DNA from: Kutzneria kofuensis
Lineage (GTDB): Bacteria > Actinomycetota > Actinomycetes > Mycobacteriales > Pseudonocardiaceae
Assembly (NCBI RefSeq): GCF_014203355.1
Contig: NZ_JACHIR010000002.1
Coordinates: 496,001-560,000, forward strand
Direction of reading: 5' to 3'
Length of the DNA stretch: 64,000 nt
Positions 15,811 through 24,198 of the stretch are shown piece after piece (within the stretch, counting starts at the first letter, position 1; each line of letters starts with the position of its first letter). A program made the position numbers and the translations under genes. The notes beneath the pieces are model-generated. The model was given only the letters and a program-made list of their open reading frames with translations, had not been told where the DNA came from and did no database searches.

Positions 15811-16500
15811 GTGACCACCTTCGAGGAGCGGCTCGTTCCCTCGCCGGCGCTGCGGCTGTTCCGCTCGCCCGGCGTGTACCGGCCGCAGTCGGACACCTGG
15901 CTGCTGGCGGAGGCCGCCGCGGCGGCGAGGATTCCGCCGGGAGCCCGCGTGCTGGACATCTGCACGGGGACGGGGGCGCTGGCGATCACGGCGTCGATGT
16001 TGGGGGCCAGGCACGTCGTCGCCATCGACGTGTCCAGGCGGGCGGTGTTGTCGGCGCGGTTGAACGCCTGGTTGAACGGGCAGCGAATCACGGCGTTGCG
16101 GGGGTCGATGCTGGCGTTGCCGGCGAAGGCGTCTTTCGACGTGGTACTGGCGAATCCGCCGTACGTGCCGTGTCCGGCGGACACCGTCACCCGAGGGCGA
16201 CGGAGGGCCTGGAACGCGGGGAAGGACGGCCGGGCACTGCTGGACCCGATCTGCAGGTCGATGCCACAGTTGTTGAAACCGAACGGGTTTCTGCTGATGG
16301 TCCACTCGGCACTGTCCGACACGGACAAGTCGCTGCGGCAGTTGCGGGAAGGTGGACTGCGGGCGGACGTGGTGCTGACCAGCACGATCCCGTTCGGACC
16401 GGTGATGCGGAGCAGGACGGAGTTCCTGGAGCAGGAGGGGCTCATCGAGCCGGGGCAACGCCACGAGGACCTGGTGGTGATCCGTGCCGACCGACCGTGA
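15811..16500 (+). CDS. HemK2/MTQ2-like SAM methyltransferase
   Basis: A 229-residue class I methyltransferase. The SAM-binding motif is VLDICTGTGALAI and the catalytic NPPY motif is VVLANPPYVPCP; NPPY enzymes methylate planar nitrogens such as glutamine side chains. It lacks the N-terminal helical domain of PrmC/HemK and so resembles the short HemK2/MTQ2 group. Its 3' end overlaps the GTG of the CDGSH gene by 17 nt, so the two are translationally coupled. Position suggests a partner role with the convergent ligase/diiron-enzyme operon, but the substrate could also be a release factor or another protein. Confidence 0.85.
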   Translation: MTTFEERLVPSPALRLFRSPGVYRPQSDTWLLAEAAAAARIPPGARVLDICTGTGALAITASMLGARHVVAIDVSRRAVLSARLNAWLNGQRITALRGSMLALPAKASFDVVLANPPYVPCPADTVTRGRRRAWNAGKDGRALLDPICRSMPQLLKPNGFLLMVHSALSDTDKSLRQLREGGLRADVVLTSTIPFGPVMRSRTEFLEQEGLIEPGQRHEDLVVIRADRP

Positions 16501-16684
16501 GCACCGCCGCGTGGTCGTGGAGCCGGGCGGGCCCGTCCTGGTGGACGGGCCCGTCGAGATCGTGTTGCCGGACGGCACGACGGCGCGGTCCGATCGGTTC
16601 GTGGTGGCGGTGTGCGCCTGCCGACGCAGCAAGCGCTACCCGTTCTGCGACACCAGTCACCGCAAGAGGGTCCGCGACTCCTGA
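16484..16684 (+). CDS. CDGSH iron-sulfur protein
   Basis: A 66-residue single-domain CDGSH protein. The cluster-binding motif is complete: CACRRSKRYPFCDTSH (C-x-C-x2-S-x3-P-x-C-D-x2-S/T-H), which ligates a labile [2Fe-2S] cluster with three Cys and one His. The N-terminal ~40 residues form strands (VVVEPGGPVLVDGPVEIV). Such proteins transfer electrons or clusters. The GTG start lies within the methyltransferase gene (17-nt overlap) and the 3' end overlaps, on opposite strands, the end of the diiron enzyme gene. It could supply electrons to that enzyme; this is inferred from context. Confidence 0.9.
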   Translation: MPTDREHRRVVVEPGGPVLVDGPVEIVLPDGTTARSDRFVVAVCACRRSKRYPFCDTSHRKRVRDS

Positions 16685-17634
16685 CGCAGCGAGGACCGGC
16701 CGCTCCGCCAGGAGGACAGCAGGTGGTCGGCAAGATGCTGCTCCAGCAACTCCGTGGCCTGGATGCCGAACACGATGTCGGCGGCCAGTTCCGGTTCCCG
16801 AGCAAGCAGATCGCCGACGACGTCACGACGCAGCACCTGCTCGTGCACGGCGTCGGCCTCGATGTGCTCGGTGTAGAACAGCCGGCAGGCGTCGGGAGCC
16901 TCGAGACGGGTCAACGCGTTCTCCATCCGCTGGGCGCTGGGCCCGGTGCTGATCTCGGCGGCGGCGAAGTGGCCGACCAGGGCGCCGCGCAGCCGGCGGT
17001 GCAGACCGAACAGCGACATCATGTTGACGGTGGCCAGGGAACAGGCCGGCACGTCGTCGAGGTAGTGCAGGTATCCGGACGAAAGCCCGGCGGCGTCGAG
17101 CAGATCGGCGAACAGCCGGGCATGCACCCGCTCGGCCCGGCCGCCGCCGAACTCGTCGAACTCGACGGCGACCAGCGCGGCCTTGGCCCGGCCGCTCAGC
17201 CGGGGAATCACCCACGCGTGCGGGTCGGCCTCCTTGAGGTGGTAGATCGAGCGGTGCACGAAAAACTCTCGCATCTGCCACCACTCCCCCTCGTCACGCA
17301 GGAAGTGGCTGAGCCCGCTGCCGGGCACGTGCTCGACGAGCAGCTCGTCGATCTCCCCGGTCACGTCGTCGCCGCCGGGAACCGCGGCGTGCAAGGCGTC
17401 CTCGAAGACACGCTCCATGGAACCGCGCAACCGCAACAGGTCCGGGTCCCACTCCCACGCCGGGTCGACGTCGGGCAGCCCCTGGTAGTGCAGCTCGTAG
17501 CACAGGTGCAGGGCGAGCTGGAGGTCCTCGCCGAACGGGTCGGCGTCGTCGGCCGGGCCCGACGGCCGCACCGACCCGGCGGGCCGGCGCAGCACGCCGA
17601 TGACCTCCTCGGACAGCGGTCCCCTAGCGATCAT
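16657..17634 (-). CDS. Iron-containing redox enzyme, haem-oxygenase-like diiron family
   Basis: A 325-residue all-helical protein of the Haem_oxygenas_2 / haem-oxygenase-like diiron oxidase group. Conserved blocks: VHRSIYHLKEADPHAW (127-141), VEFDEFGGG (157-165), SLFGLHRRLRGALVGHF (207-223) and EHIEADAVHE (256-265). Their Glu, Asp and His residues are the likely iron ligands. Characterised relatives oxidise small molecules (N-oxygenation, C-C cleavage, desaturation). The ATG at 17634 was chosen because it overlaps the stop of the upstream ligase by 11 nt; the frame further upstream lies inside that gene. It is the last gene of the five-gene minus-strand run. The substrate is unknown. Confidence 0.87.
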   Translation of the reverse strand: MIARGPLSEEVIGVLRRPAGSVRPSGPADDADPFGEDLQLALHLCYELHYQGLPDVDPAWEWDPDLLRLRGSMERVFEDALHAAVPGGDDVTGEIDELLVEHVPGSGLSHFLRDEGEWWQMREFFVHRSIYHLKEADPHAWVIPRLSGRAKAALVAVEFDEFGGGRAERVHARLFADLLDAAGLSSGYLHYLDDVPACSLATVNMMSLFGLHRRLRGALVGHFAAAEISTGPSAQRMENALTRLEAPDACRLFYTEHIEADAVHEQVLRRDVVGDLLAREPELAADIVFGIQATELLEQHLADHLLSSWRSGRSSLRQESRTLLR

Positions 17635-18697
17635 CGTTGCCTCCCAAGGAAAGCTGTCGTACGACGGCGGACAGGCCGGCCGCGGCCAGCAGGCGCTGGC
17701 GGGTGGCCCCGGTGCACCGGTCCCGCAGCAACCGGTGCACCTCGTCGAGCTCGCCGGCGTCCACCAGCGCGTCCCGCACATGATCGAGCAACAGCGCCAC
17801 CATGACGGAGGCCGACACCTGCTTTCCCAGCACCGGATCGACGGCCGGACCGTCCATTCCGTACCGGGACGCCGTCCAGACGGCCGCGGCGGCAGTCTGC
17901 ACCGGCAACGCCTCCACCCCACGGTCCAGTTGCGCCAAGGCGGTGTTCACCAGCGCACGACACAGCAGCGCCTGCAACACGGCATCGTCCACAGTGGCCG
18001 CGGTGTCGGCGACGCGGAATTCGACCGTGGGCCACCGCGGCGAGGGCCGGGCGAACCAGAAGGTCTGCTTCTCGTCCACGAGAACTCCGCAGTCCACCAG
18101 GCGTGAGACCTCCTGCTGCCACCGGGAATGATCGGCGCACCAGGGAGCGATGCCGGAGCCCGGGAACCGCGACTGCTGCACGATGCGCCAGCTCTCGTAG
18201 CCGCGGTCCTGTCCATTGTAGAACGGGGAATTGACCGACAGCGCCAGCAATGTCGGCAACCACCGGGCCACGTGGTTGACCACGGCCACCGCCGTGTCCT
18301 TGTCCGGCACGCCGACGTGCACGTGACAACCGCACGCCTCGTAATCGCTCGCGATGTCCCCGTACAGCTCGTCGACGCGGCCGAACCGTGGGTCCACAGC
18401 CTTTTCCGGCTGCGCGGAGCCCAGCACCGGCGTGCCGGTGGCCAGCACACGCACGTCCGTGGCGGAGGCGGCAGCGGCCAGTGCCCGGCGACCGGCCGCG
18501 AGCTGGCCCCGCAGCTCGGCGGCGTCACTGCAGACACCGGTGGCCACTTCCACCTGGGTGTCGCGCAACTCCCGTTGCACCCTCATCCCGGCGGGCAGCG
18601 GCCCGGCGCACCGCGCCAGCACCTCGGCCGCCCGCGGCGTTGTGGTGCCGGAGCGGTCGATGAGGAGGAACTCCTCCTCGACTCCGACCGTGCTCAT
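17624..18697 (-). CDS. Carboxylate-amine ligase, YbdK/GCS2 type (paralogue 2)
   Basis: A 357-residue member of the YbdK/GCS2 ligase family with GVEEEFLLID at the N terminus, CGCHVHVGVPDKDT, ALSVNSPFYNGQD, and FWFARPSPRWPTVEFRVAD in the amino-acid-binding half. It is more divergent from paralogues 1 and 3 than those are from each other. The ATG at 18697 follows GGCGGGGTG. It is 32 nt after the M20 amidohydrolase stop and overlaps the diiron enzyme start by 11 nt. This tight coupling suggests that the ligation product is the substrate of the oxidase, which is a testable inference. Confidence 0.87.
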   Translation of the reverse strand: MSTVGVEEEFLLIDRSGTTTPRAAEVLARCAGPLPAGMRVQRELRDTQVEVATGVCSDAAELRGQLAAGRRALAAAASATDVRVLATGTPVLGSAQPEKAVDPRFGRVDELYGDIASDYEACGCHVHVGVPDKDTAVAVVNHVARWLPTLLALSVNSPFYNGQDRGYESWRIVQQSRFPGSGIAPWCADHSRWQQEVSRLVDCGVLVDEKQTFWFARPSPRWPTVEFRVADTAATVDDAVLQALLCRALVNTALAQLDRGVEALPVQTAAAAVWTASRYGMDGPAVDPVLGKQVSASVMVALLLDHVRDALVDAGELDEVHRLLRDRCTGATRQRLLAAAGLSAVVRQLSLGGNDDR

Positions 18698-18729
18698 CAC
18701 CCCGCCGAGATACCCGCCGAACACGGCAC

Positions 18730-19896
18730 TCAACCGGCCGCGTGGAAGTCCCGCCACGCCCGGTCGAGCAGGTCGGGCCGGGTCAGCACGTCGACGGCGG
18801 TGTCGGCCAGCGCCCGTGCGGCGGCCAGCATCACCGCCCGGCCCCGCGGGCTGGCGGCTGCCGCCGCGAACTCCGGCGTGTGGTCGGACTGGTCGGCGTC
18901 CGCGATGGCCACGAACGGGTGGATCGCCGGCAGCGTGTTGCTGACGTCGCCGATGTCCGAGGAGCCGAGGAAAACTCCCGGCGTCGGCTCGCCCAGGGTG
19001 ATACCGGATTCGGCGATGTGCTGGGCGAAGGCGCCGGACAGGGCGGCATTGTCACGAACGTGCTGGTAGCCGTCGCTCGCCGGCCAGACATCGACGGTCG
19101 TGCCGGTCGCCCGGGCGATGCCGTGGGCGCATTCGGTCAGCTGCGCCACCAGGTCGTCACGGGCGGCCGTGGTCAGGCCCCGGATGCCGAACCGCCCCTC
19201 GGCCAGGTCGGGCACGATGTTCGTGGCGGTCCCGCCCTCCGTGATGATGCCCTGCACGTGCGAACCCAGCGGCAGCCGCGACCGCAGCATCGCCAACGCC
19301 CCGAACAGCTGCACGAGGGCGGCGAGCGCGTCGATGCCCTCGGTGGGATTGCCGGTGGGATGCGCGGCGCGGCCGTGGAACCGGACGCCGACCTCGATCT
19401 GCGCGGTGAGCGGCGCGTACCGCCAGTCGTGCACGCCGGGGTGGAACATCAGCGCCGCCTCGATCCCGTCGAAGACGCCGGCCTTCAGCTCCAGCACCTT
19501 GCCACCGCCGCCCTCCTCGGCCGGCGTGCCGATGACCATCAGCGTCCCGGCGAGATCAGGCATCGCATACCGCACGGCGAGCGCGGCGCCGAGGCCGGCG
19601 GTGGCGATGAGGTTGTGCCCGCAAGCGTGCCCGAGCCCCGGCAACGCGTCGTACTCCAGCAGCAACGCCACCCGCGGCGGCGCACCCGTGCCCCAGTGGG
19701 CGCGGAAGGCCGTCGGCAGGCTGGCGACGCCGTGCTCCACCTCGAACTGCGCCGCCGTGAGCGCGGACACCAGCTCGGCGCTGGCCAGGTGCTCCTGGAA
19801 GGCGAGTTCCGGCTTGTCGTGCAGGAGAAGGCTGATCCGCCACAGCTCGTCCGCGTGGCGTTCGACCTCCTCCCGCACCCGCTCGTGCACGGTCAC
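18730..19896 (-). CDS. M20 family amidohydrolase (PM20D2/AbgB-like)
   Basis: A 388-residue zinc peptidase-like enzyme. M20 motifs are present: LEYDALPGLGHACGHNL, GTPAEEGGGGK (general-base Glu), and GRAAHPTGNPTEG. These residues are typical of N-acyl-amino-acid or p-aminobenzoyl-glutamate hydrolases that cleave amide bonds. The GTG start at 19896 overlaps the stop of the upstream decarboxylase by 4 nt (GTGA). In an operon with two amide-bond-forming ligases, it could hydrolyse a protected intermediate or reverse a wrong product, comparable to PM20D2 removing faulty dipeptides of beta-alanine with basic amino acids. Confidence 0.85.
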   Translation of the reverse strand: MTVHERVREEVERHADELWRISLLLHDKPELAFQEHLASAELVSALTAAQFEVEHGVASLPTAFRAHWGTGAPPRVALLLEYDALPGLGHACGHNLIATAGLGAALAVRYAMPDLAGTLMVIGTPAEEGGGGKVLELKAGVFDGIEAALMFHPGVHDWRYAPLTAQIEVGVRFHGRAAHPTGNPTEGIDALAALVQLFGALAMLRSRLPLGSHVQGIITEGGTATNIVPDLAEGRFGIRGLTTAARDDLVAQLTECAHGIARATGTTVDVWPASDGYQHVRDNAALSGAFAQHIAESGITLGEPTPGVFLGSSDIGDVSNTLPAIHPFVAIADADQSDHTPEFAAAAASPRGRAVMLAAARALADTAVDVLTRPDLLDRAWRDFHAAG

Positions 19897-21386
19897 GCCG
19901 GATCCTTGACCACGCGGACCGACTTCAGCTCCGAGTCGGCCGGATCGGGCAGCTGCATGCCCGCGTTCAGCCCGCTGCGCAGGTAGTCCAGCACCTCGCG
20001 GGTGATCACCTCACCCGGCACCAGCGCCGGCGCCCCGGGCGGATACGGGCTGATCATCTCGGCCGCCACCCGTCCGACCGCCTTGTCCACGTCGACCTGC
20101 TCGGTCTCGCCGAAGAAGGCGTCGCGCGGCAGCATCACCGTTTGGAGCTCCAACTCGTCGGGCCGGGGCAGGTCGACGGCCGGCGGGCGCTTCATCCGCT
20201 CGGCCGCCTGGGTGAGGTCCCGCAGGGCGTCCACCAGCACCGACGCCGTGTAGTCGTCGTCGGCGATGGTCAGGATCGCCACGATCCGCCGGTGGTCGGA
20301 GAGGCCGACCGTCACGCGCTTGCGGGCCCGCAGCCAGTCCGCCGCCTGGTAGCCGCTGATGCCCAGGCCGGACAGGTCGACGACCACCTTGAGCGGATCC
20401 AACGATGCCGCCAGGTCGGGGCCCACGAACTCCCGCTCCCCCATCACCCGCAACCCCGGCAGCTCGTCGATCTCCCGGCGAACCCGGTGCGCCAGCGACA
20501 ACGCGGTCGACAGCAGCTTCTCGCCGTCCTCGACCATCTGCCGCCGCCAACCGTCCAATGTGGCGTACACCAGTGACGAAGCACTAGTGGTGCCAAGGAG
20601 ATCCTCGCGCGCCTTCAGCACCGCCGGATCCACGCGGTCGCCCTGCAGATGGAAAACCGAGCTCTGCTCGACCGCCGCGCCCATCTTGTGCACGCTCGTC
20701 ACGCACAGGTCGGCGTTGGCGTCCATCGCCCACGGCGGCAGGTCCGGGTGGAATGGCAGGTGCGCGCCCCACGCCTCGTCCACGATCAGTGGCCGGTCGA
20801 ACTCGTGGCACACCTCGGCGATGGCCGCGATGTCCCCGCACGTGCCGTAGTCGGTCGGGGTCACCAGCAGCATGCCCTTGGCCTCGGGCTCGGCCTCGAA
20901 CGCCGCCCGCACCTCGTCCGGGCCGGGCGGATGCGACAGGTGCCGCTCCCCGTCCCAGTGCGGATGCACCCAGACGGGTGAGACGCCGCTGAGGATCAGG
21001 CCGGAGATGACCGACTTGTGCGCGTGCCGCACCACGATCAGCTTCTCGTGCGGCCCGGCCACCGCCAGCATCGCGCTCTTCACCGACAGCGAGCTGCCGC
21101 ACGTGGAGAAGAACGTGTGCTCGGCGCCGACGGCGTCGGCCATCAGCTCCTGGGCCTCCTGCAGCACGCCGTGTCGCATCAGCCGGTCGTCGAGCCCGTT
21201 GGGGCCGAGGACGTCGCTGCGGAACACGCCCTCCCCGACGACGTCGACGACCCGGCGGTCCGCCCCACGCCCCTGCTTGTGGCCGGGCGGGTTGAACGGT
21301 GTCATGCGCTGCTCGTGGTACTCGACGAGCGCGTCGAGCACCGGCGCCTTGCTGTGGTCCATGCGCTCGGATTCCCGCGCCGTCAC
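19893..21386 (-). CDS. PLP-dependent Orn/Lys/Arg-type decarboxylase
   Basis: A 497-residue fold-type I PLP enzyme of the Orn/Lys/Arg decarboxylase group. Visible features: NPPGHKQGRGAD near the N terminus, FSTCGSSLSVKSAML, LIVDEAWGAHL (PLP-binding Asp), and the PLP lysine in VTSVHKMGAAVEQ. It would make a diamine or agmatine from a basic amino acid. The GTG at 21386 is 19 nt after the preceding ligase; an ATG at 21362 (MDHSKAPVLDAL) is an equally plausible start by homology. Co-transcribed with ligases, amidohydrolase and oxidase, it may provide the amine for the pathway. Confidence 0.87.
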   Translation of the reverse strand: MTARESERMDHSKAPVLDALVEYHEQRMTPFNPPGHKQGRGADRRVVDVVGEGVFRSDVLGPNGLDDRLMRHGVLQEAQELMADAVGAEHTFFSTCGSSLSVKSAMLAVAGPHEKLIVVRHAHKSVISGLILSGVSPVWVHPHWDGERHLSHPPGPDEVRAAFEAEPEAKGMLLVTPTDYGTCGDIAAIAEVCHEFDRPLIVDEAWGAHLPFHPDLPPWAMDANADLCVTSVHKMGAAVEQSSVFHLQGDRVDPAVLKAREDLLGTTSASSLVYATLDGWRRQMVEDGEKLLSTALSLAHRVRREIDELPGLRVMGEREFVGPDLAASLDPLKVVVDLSGLGISGYQAADWLRARKRVTVGLSDHRRIVAILTIADDDYTASVLVDALRDLTQAAERMKRPPAVDLPRPDELELQTVMLPRDAFFGETEQVDVDKAVGRVAAEMISPYPPGAPALVPGEVITREVLDYLRSGLNAGMQLPDPADSELKSVRVVKDPA

Positions 21387-21405
21387 CAGCGGAAACCAGC
21401 GCGGG

Positions 21406-22488
21406 TCAGCCCGTCCAGGCCAGCACGTCGAGCACGTCGGCCATGTTTTCGGCGTTGTCGTGGGCGGCCCGCTGACGTTGCGCGCCGTTGCCCGAGGCGC
21501 GGACCTGGGCCAGGGCCTGGGTCACGAAGTCGGCGTCGTCACCGAGGCAGGGTTTGAGGTCGGCCACCAGGTCGTTGACGACCTGCCAGGCGGGCACGAG
21601 GTTCCCGGTGCGGGGGTGGACGCACCGGCCGGTGAGGCCGTCGCGAGCGGACCGCCACAGCCACGCCCGCAGGACCTCCGGTGGGGGTTGAGCGGCCGGG
21701 CGGGAGTCGGCCGACTGGGCGGCCAGGCCGCGGATCAGCGCGGCGAGCAGGGCTGCTTCGGTGGGGGTCGGGAGCACGTCGGCGATGCGCACCTCGACGG
21801 TGGGTTGGTGCGCGGAGAGCCGGATGTCCCAGTAGAGCATGGCGCGGTCGAGTGCCGCGCCGGCAACGGTGAGCGCCTCGACCCGTGACTCGTAGGCGTC
21901 GACGGAATCGAAGTGCGGCGGCGGGCCGGCGGACGGCCAGCGGGTCCACAGGACGTGGCGCCAGCTGGCGTAGGCGGTGTCGTCACCGTTGTGGAACGGG
22001 GAGTTGGCGGTCAGTGCCAGAAGCACGGGCAGCCACGGGCGGATGTGGTTGCTGATGCGTAATCCCGTTGCGGCGTCGGGGATCGACACGTGGACGTGGC
22101 AGGCGCAGGTCAGCGACGCCTGGGCGATCGCGCCGAACTCGCGGGCCATGCGGTGGTAGCGGACGTCGGGGGTGAAGCGTGGGGGACGGTCGTCCGCCAT
22201 GGGGGCGGTGCCGCTGGGGAGCAGACGGAGGTTCTGCTCCGCGGCTTTGGCCGCCAGGCCGTCACGGAGGGCATGCAGGCCGTTGACGACCTCGTCGATC
22301 GTCTCGCAGACGGCGGTCGCCGATTCCACCTGGCAGCGGCGGAGTTCGTGCTCGACCTGTCCGTCCAGGTCGTCGATGTCGTCGATCTGCTCGGAGATCT
22401 CGGGGCCGGCGGCAGCGAGGCGGCCGGTGGCGTCGACCAGGAGGAACTCCTCCTCGACGCCCAGCGTCAGACCCGGTCTGTCGGTCAT
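21406..22488 (-). CDS. Carboxylate-amine ligase, YbdK/GCS2 type (paralogue 3)
   Basis: A 360-residue YbdK/GCS2-type ligase: GVEEEFLLVDATGR, CACHVHVSIPDAATG, LTANSPFHNGDD, and YWDIRLSAHQPTVEVRIADV. Like paralogue 1 it has the SAGPPP segment, absent from paralogue 2. In the central motif it has CAC and SIP where the other two have CGC and GVP, perhaps altering substrate choice. It is the first gene of the five-gene minus-strand operon. Upstream on the minus strand is only a poor SigB-like match (GTTT, 17 nt, GGGCAT at 22498-22524). Confidence 0.86.
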   Translation of the reverse strand: MTDRPGLTLGVEEEFLLVDATGRLAAAGPEISEQIDDIDDLDGQVEHELRRCQVESATAVCETIDEVVNGLHALRDGLAAKAAEQNLRLLPSGTAPMADDRPPRFTPDVRYHRMAREFGAIAQASLTCACHVHVSIPDAATGLRISNHIRPWLPVLLALTANSPFHNGDDTAYASWRHVLWTRWPSAGPPPHFDSVDAYESRVEALTVAGAALDRAMLYWDIRLSAHQPTVEVRIADVLPTPTEAALLAALIRGLAAQSADSRPAAQPPPEVLRAWLWRSARDGLTGRCVHPRTGNLVPAWQVVNDLVADLKPCLGDDADFVTQALAQVRASGNGAQRQRAAHDNAENMADVLDVLAWTG

Positions 22489-22640
22489 GGGGGGAAGATG
22501 CCCGGTGGTGAGGGTCGTTCAAACGTGGGGGGCGTTGGCGGTCGGGGGTGGTGGGTTTTGGGGTGGTCGGTTGGGGGCGGGTTTTTGCGATGGGGGTCGC
22601 GTGGTCATGGTTGTGGGTTGCGTGGTCGCACTTGTGGGTC
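22489..22640. other. G/T-rich intergenic flank of HNH element 1
   Basis: No gene is seen. From about 22525 to 22640 the plus strand is rich in G and T and poor in C, with many runs of 4-6 G and three loosely repeated GGT(C/T)GCGTGG blocks. The downstream flank of the element is correspondingly A/C-rich. The G-runs could form G-quadruplexes on the plus strand. Confidence 0.6.
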
Positions 22641-22760
22641 GCGTGGATTTTGTGTGGAGCCTCTGGACGATGGCCTCCGAGGGGCAATTCCGGGGCAGGC
22701 TCCGCCTGCCCCTCGCGCGGAGAGCTCAGGCCATCGTCCACCTCAACACAAAATCCACGC
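22641..22760. repeat. Long palindromic repeat, left end of element 1
   Basis: Outer arms GCGTGGATTTTGTGT / ACACAAAATCCACGC, middle arms GGACGATGGCCT / AGGCCATCGTCC, and an inner GGGGCAGG-CTCCG-CCTGCCCC hairpin. Its reverse complement is nearly identical to the right-end repeat (24076-24198), apart from the outermost bases. Confidence 0.85.
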
Positions 22761-22866
22761 TCAGGTGTTCGGTCTCACCGCCGGAGTGGCGGTCGGCGCG
22801 ATTATGCATGAAACAATCACCCGTTAGTGATTCGAGTTCGATCACGCGTGCGAGTATTCTGGAGGT

Positions 22867-24009
22867 ATGGAAGAACTCACCCGTGAAATGGAGAACAGGG
22901 AACCCAGTGGGGACCTGTTCGACCTGGTCATGGGTGTGGACTGGGAAAGTCTGGGCGCCGACCAGTTGGTGACGGTGTCCATTCTCGCCCGCAAACTGAA
23001 GTCCGCCTGCGAATGGGTCGAGCTGGCCGCGCTGCGTCGGACCGAGGACCCCACCGAGCTCGCCATGGCCCTCACCGAACCTGAACAGACCGTGGCCCGG
23101 CGGAAAGAAGCCAGTGTGGTGTTGGAGATGCTGCCCCGGCTGGCCGACCAGCTACGACGCGGCGAGTTGGACTTCCGCCGACTGGACGCGGTGCGGGAGC
23201 GGGTCCGGCACCTGTCCCCCGACCTGGTCACCGAGGTTGAGGATGCACTGGTCGACGTGGCCGCCGGGTTGAACCGGACCCAGCTGTGCCGCAAGACCAC
23301 CGCCCTGGTCGCCCACGCCGACCCCGACGGCTACGAGCAACGCTGCCACAAAGCCACCAAAGACCGCCGGGTCGAGTTCTCCCCACTCCCCGACGGCATG
23401 GCCAAACTGACCTGGATCCTGCCCGCCACCGACGCCCACGTCGTGTTCCAACAACTCTGCAAAGACGCCAAAGCCCTCCCTGCCGACGACCGCACCACCG
23501 ACCAGAAACGCTCCGATGTCCTACTCGACCGGTTGCGGGGCACGACCCGCGACTGGAACGTCCGGACCTTCGTCACCCTCTCCATGGAGACGTTGATGGG
23601 CCTGACCAACGACCCCGGCCACCTCGCCGGCTACGGACCCATCTCAGCGGATGCTGCCCGGGAGCTGGCCATGCACGGCCCGTGGCGGGGCATCCTCCTC
23701 GACGAACACCGCCACGCCACCGCCATCACCACCGACACCTACCGCCCCACCACCCTGATGAAGGAATTCGCCCACGCGTCCGCCGGTGGGACCTGCACCG
23801 CCCCCGGCTGCGCCAGCCCCATTCAGGAGTACGACCACATCACCCCCTGGCCGCAGGGCGAGACCGAGCCCGCCAACCTCCAGGGCCTCTGCGCCTGGCA
23901 CCACCACCGCAAACACGACAACTACACCGTGACCAGGGACCCTGACGGCACCTCACACTGGACCACCCCGACCGGCCGCCATTACACGACTCGCCCCTTC
24001 GAATACTGA
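22867..24009 (+). CDS. DUF222 / HNH endonuclease, 13E12 family
   Basis: A 380-residue protein: an N-terminal DUF222 helical domain (ILARKLKSACEWVELAAL, residues ~38-55, through ~270) and a C-terminal HNH nuclease domain with paired cysteines and histidines (GTCTAPGCASPIQEYDH, then LCAWHHHRKHDNY). HNH proteins nick or cut DNA with one divalent metal. The family is highly repeated in actinobacterial genomes and its biological role is unknown. The ATG at 22867 follows TTCTGGAGGT. The neighbouring palindromes and a second, frameshifted copy at 55694 indicate that it is part of a mobile repeat. Confidence 0.92.
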   Translation: MEELTREMENREPSGDLFDLVMGVDWESLGADQLVTVSILARKLKSACEWVELAALRRTEDPTELAMALTEPEQTVARRKEASVVLEMLPRLADQLRRGELDFRRLDAVRERVRHLSPDLVTEVEDALVDVAAGLNRTQLCRKTTALVAHADPDGYEQRCHKATKDRRVEFSPLPDGMAKLTWILPATDAHVVFQQLCKDAKALPADDRTTDQKRSDVLLDRLRGTTRDWNVRTFVTLSMETLMGLTNDPGHLAGYGPISADAARELAMHGPWRGILLDEHRHATAITTDTYRPTTLMKEFAHASAGGTCTAPGCASPIQEYDHITPWPQGETEPANLQGLCAWHHHRKHDNYTVTRDPDGTSHWTTPTGRHYTTRPFEY

Positions 24010-24075
24010 CCCCCGGTTCTTTGACAATTCCACAGCGACCAACAACCGCCAACCCACCACCCCCAGCAATGCACT

Positions 24076-24198
24076 TGGGCCGATTTTGTGTGGAGGTGGA
24101 CGATGGCCTAAGCTCTCCGCGCGAGGGGCAGGCGAAGCCTGCCCCGGAATCGCCCCTCGTAGGCCATCGTCCAGATGGCTCCACACAAAATCGGCCCA
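24076..24198. repeat. Long palindromic repeat, right end of element 1
   Basis: Outer arms TGGGCCGATTTTGTGTGGA / TCCACACAAAATCGGCCCA, middle arms GGACGATGGCCTA / TAGGCCATCGTCC, and inner GGGGCAGGC-GAA-GCCTGCCCC. It lies 66 nt after the HNH stop. Confidence 0.85.

Noticed and set aside
16484-16684. Treating the CDGSH frame as an out-of-frame shadow because it overlaps genes on both sides
   Set aside because: The complete CxC...CDxxH motif and GTG overlap make it a real gene.
22641-22760. Reading the palindromes as simple terminators of neighbouring genes
   Set aside because: They occur in identical form on both sides of both HNH genes, including upstream of the gene start, which does not fit a terminator role alone.
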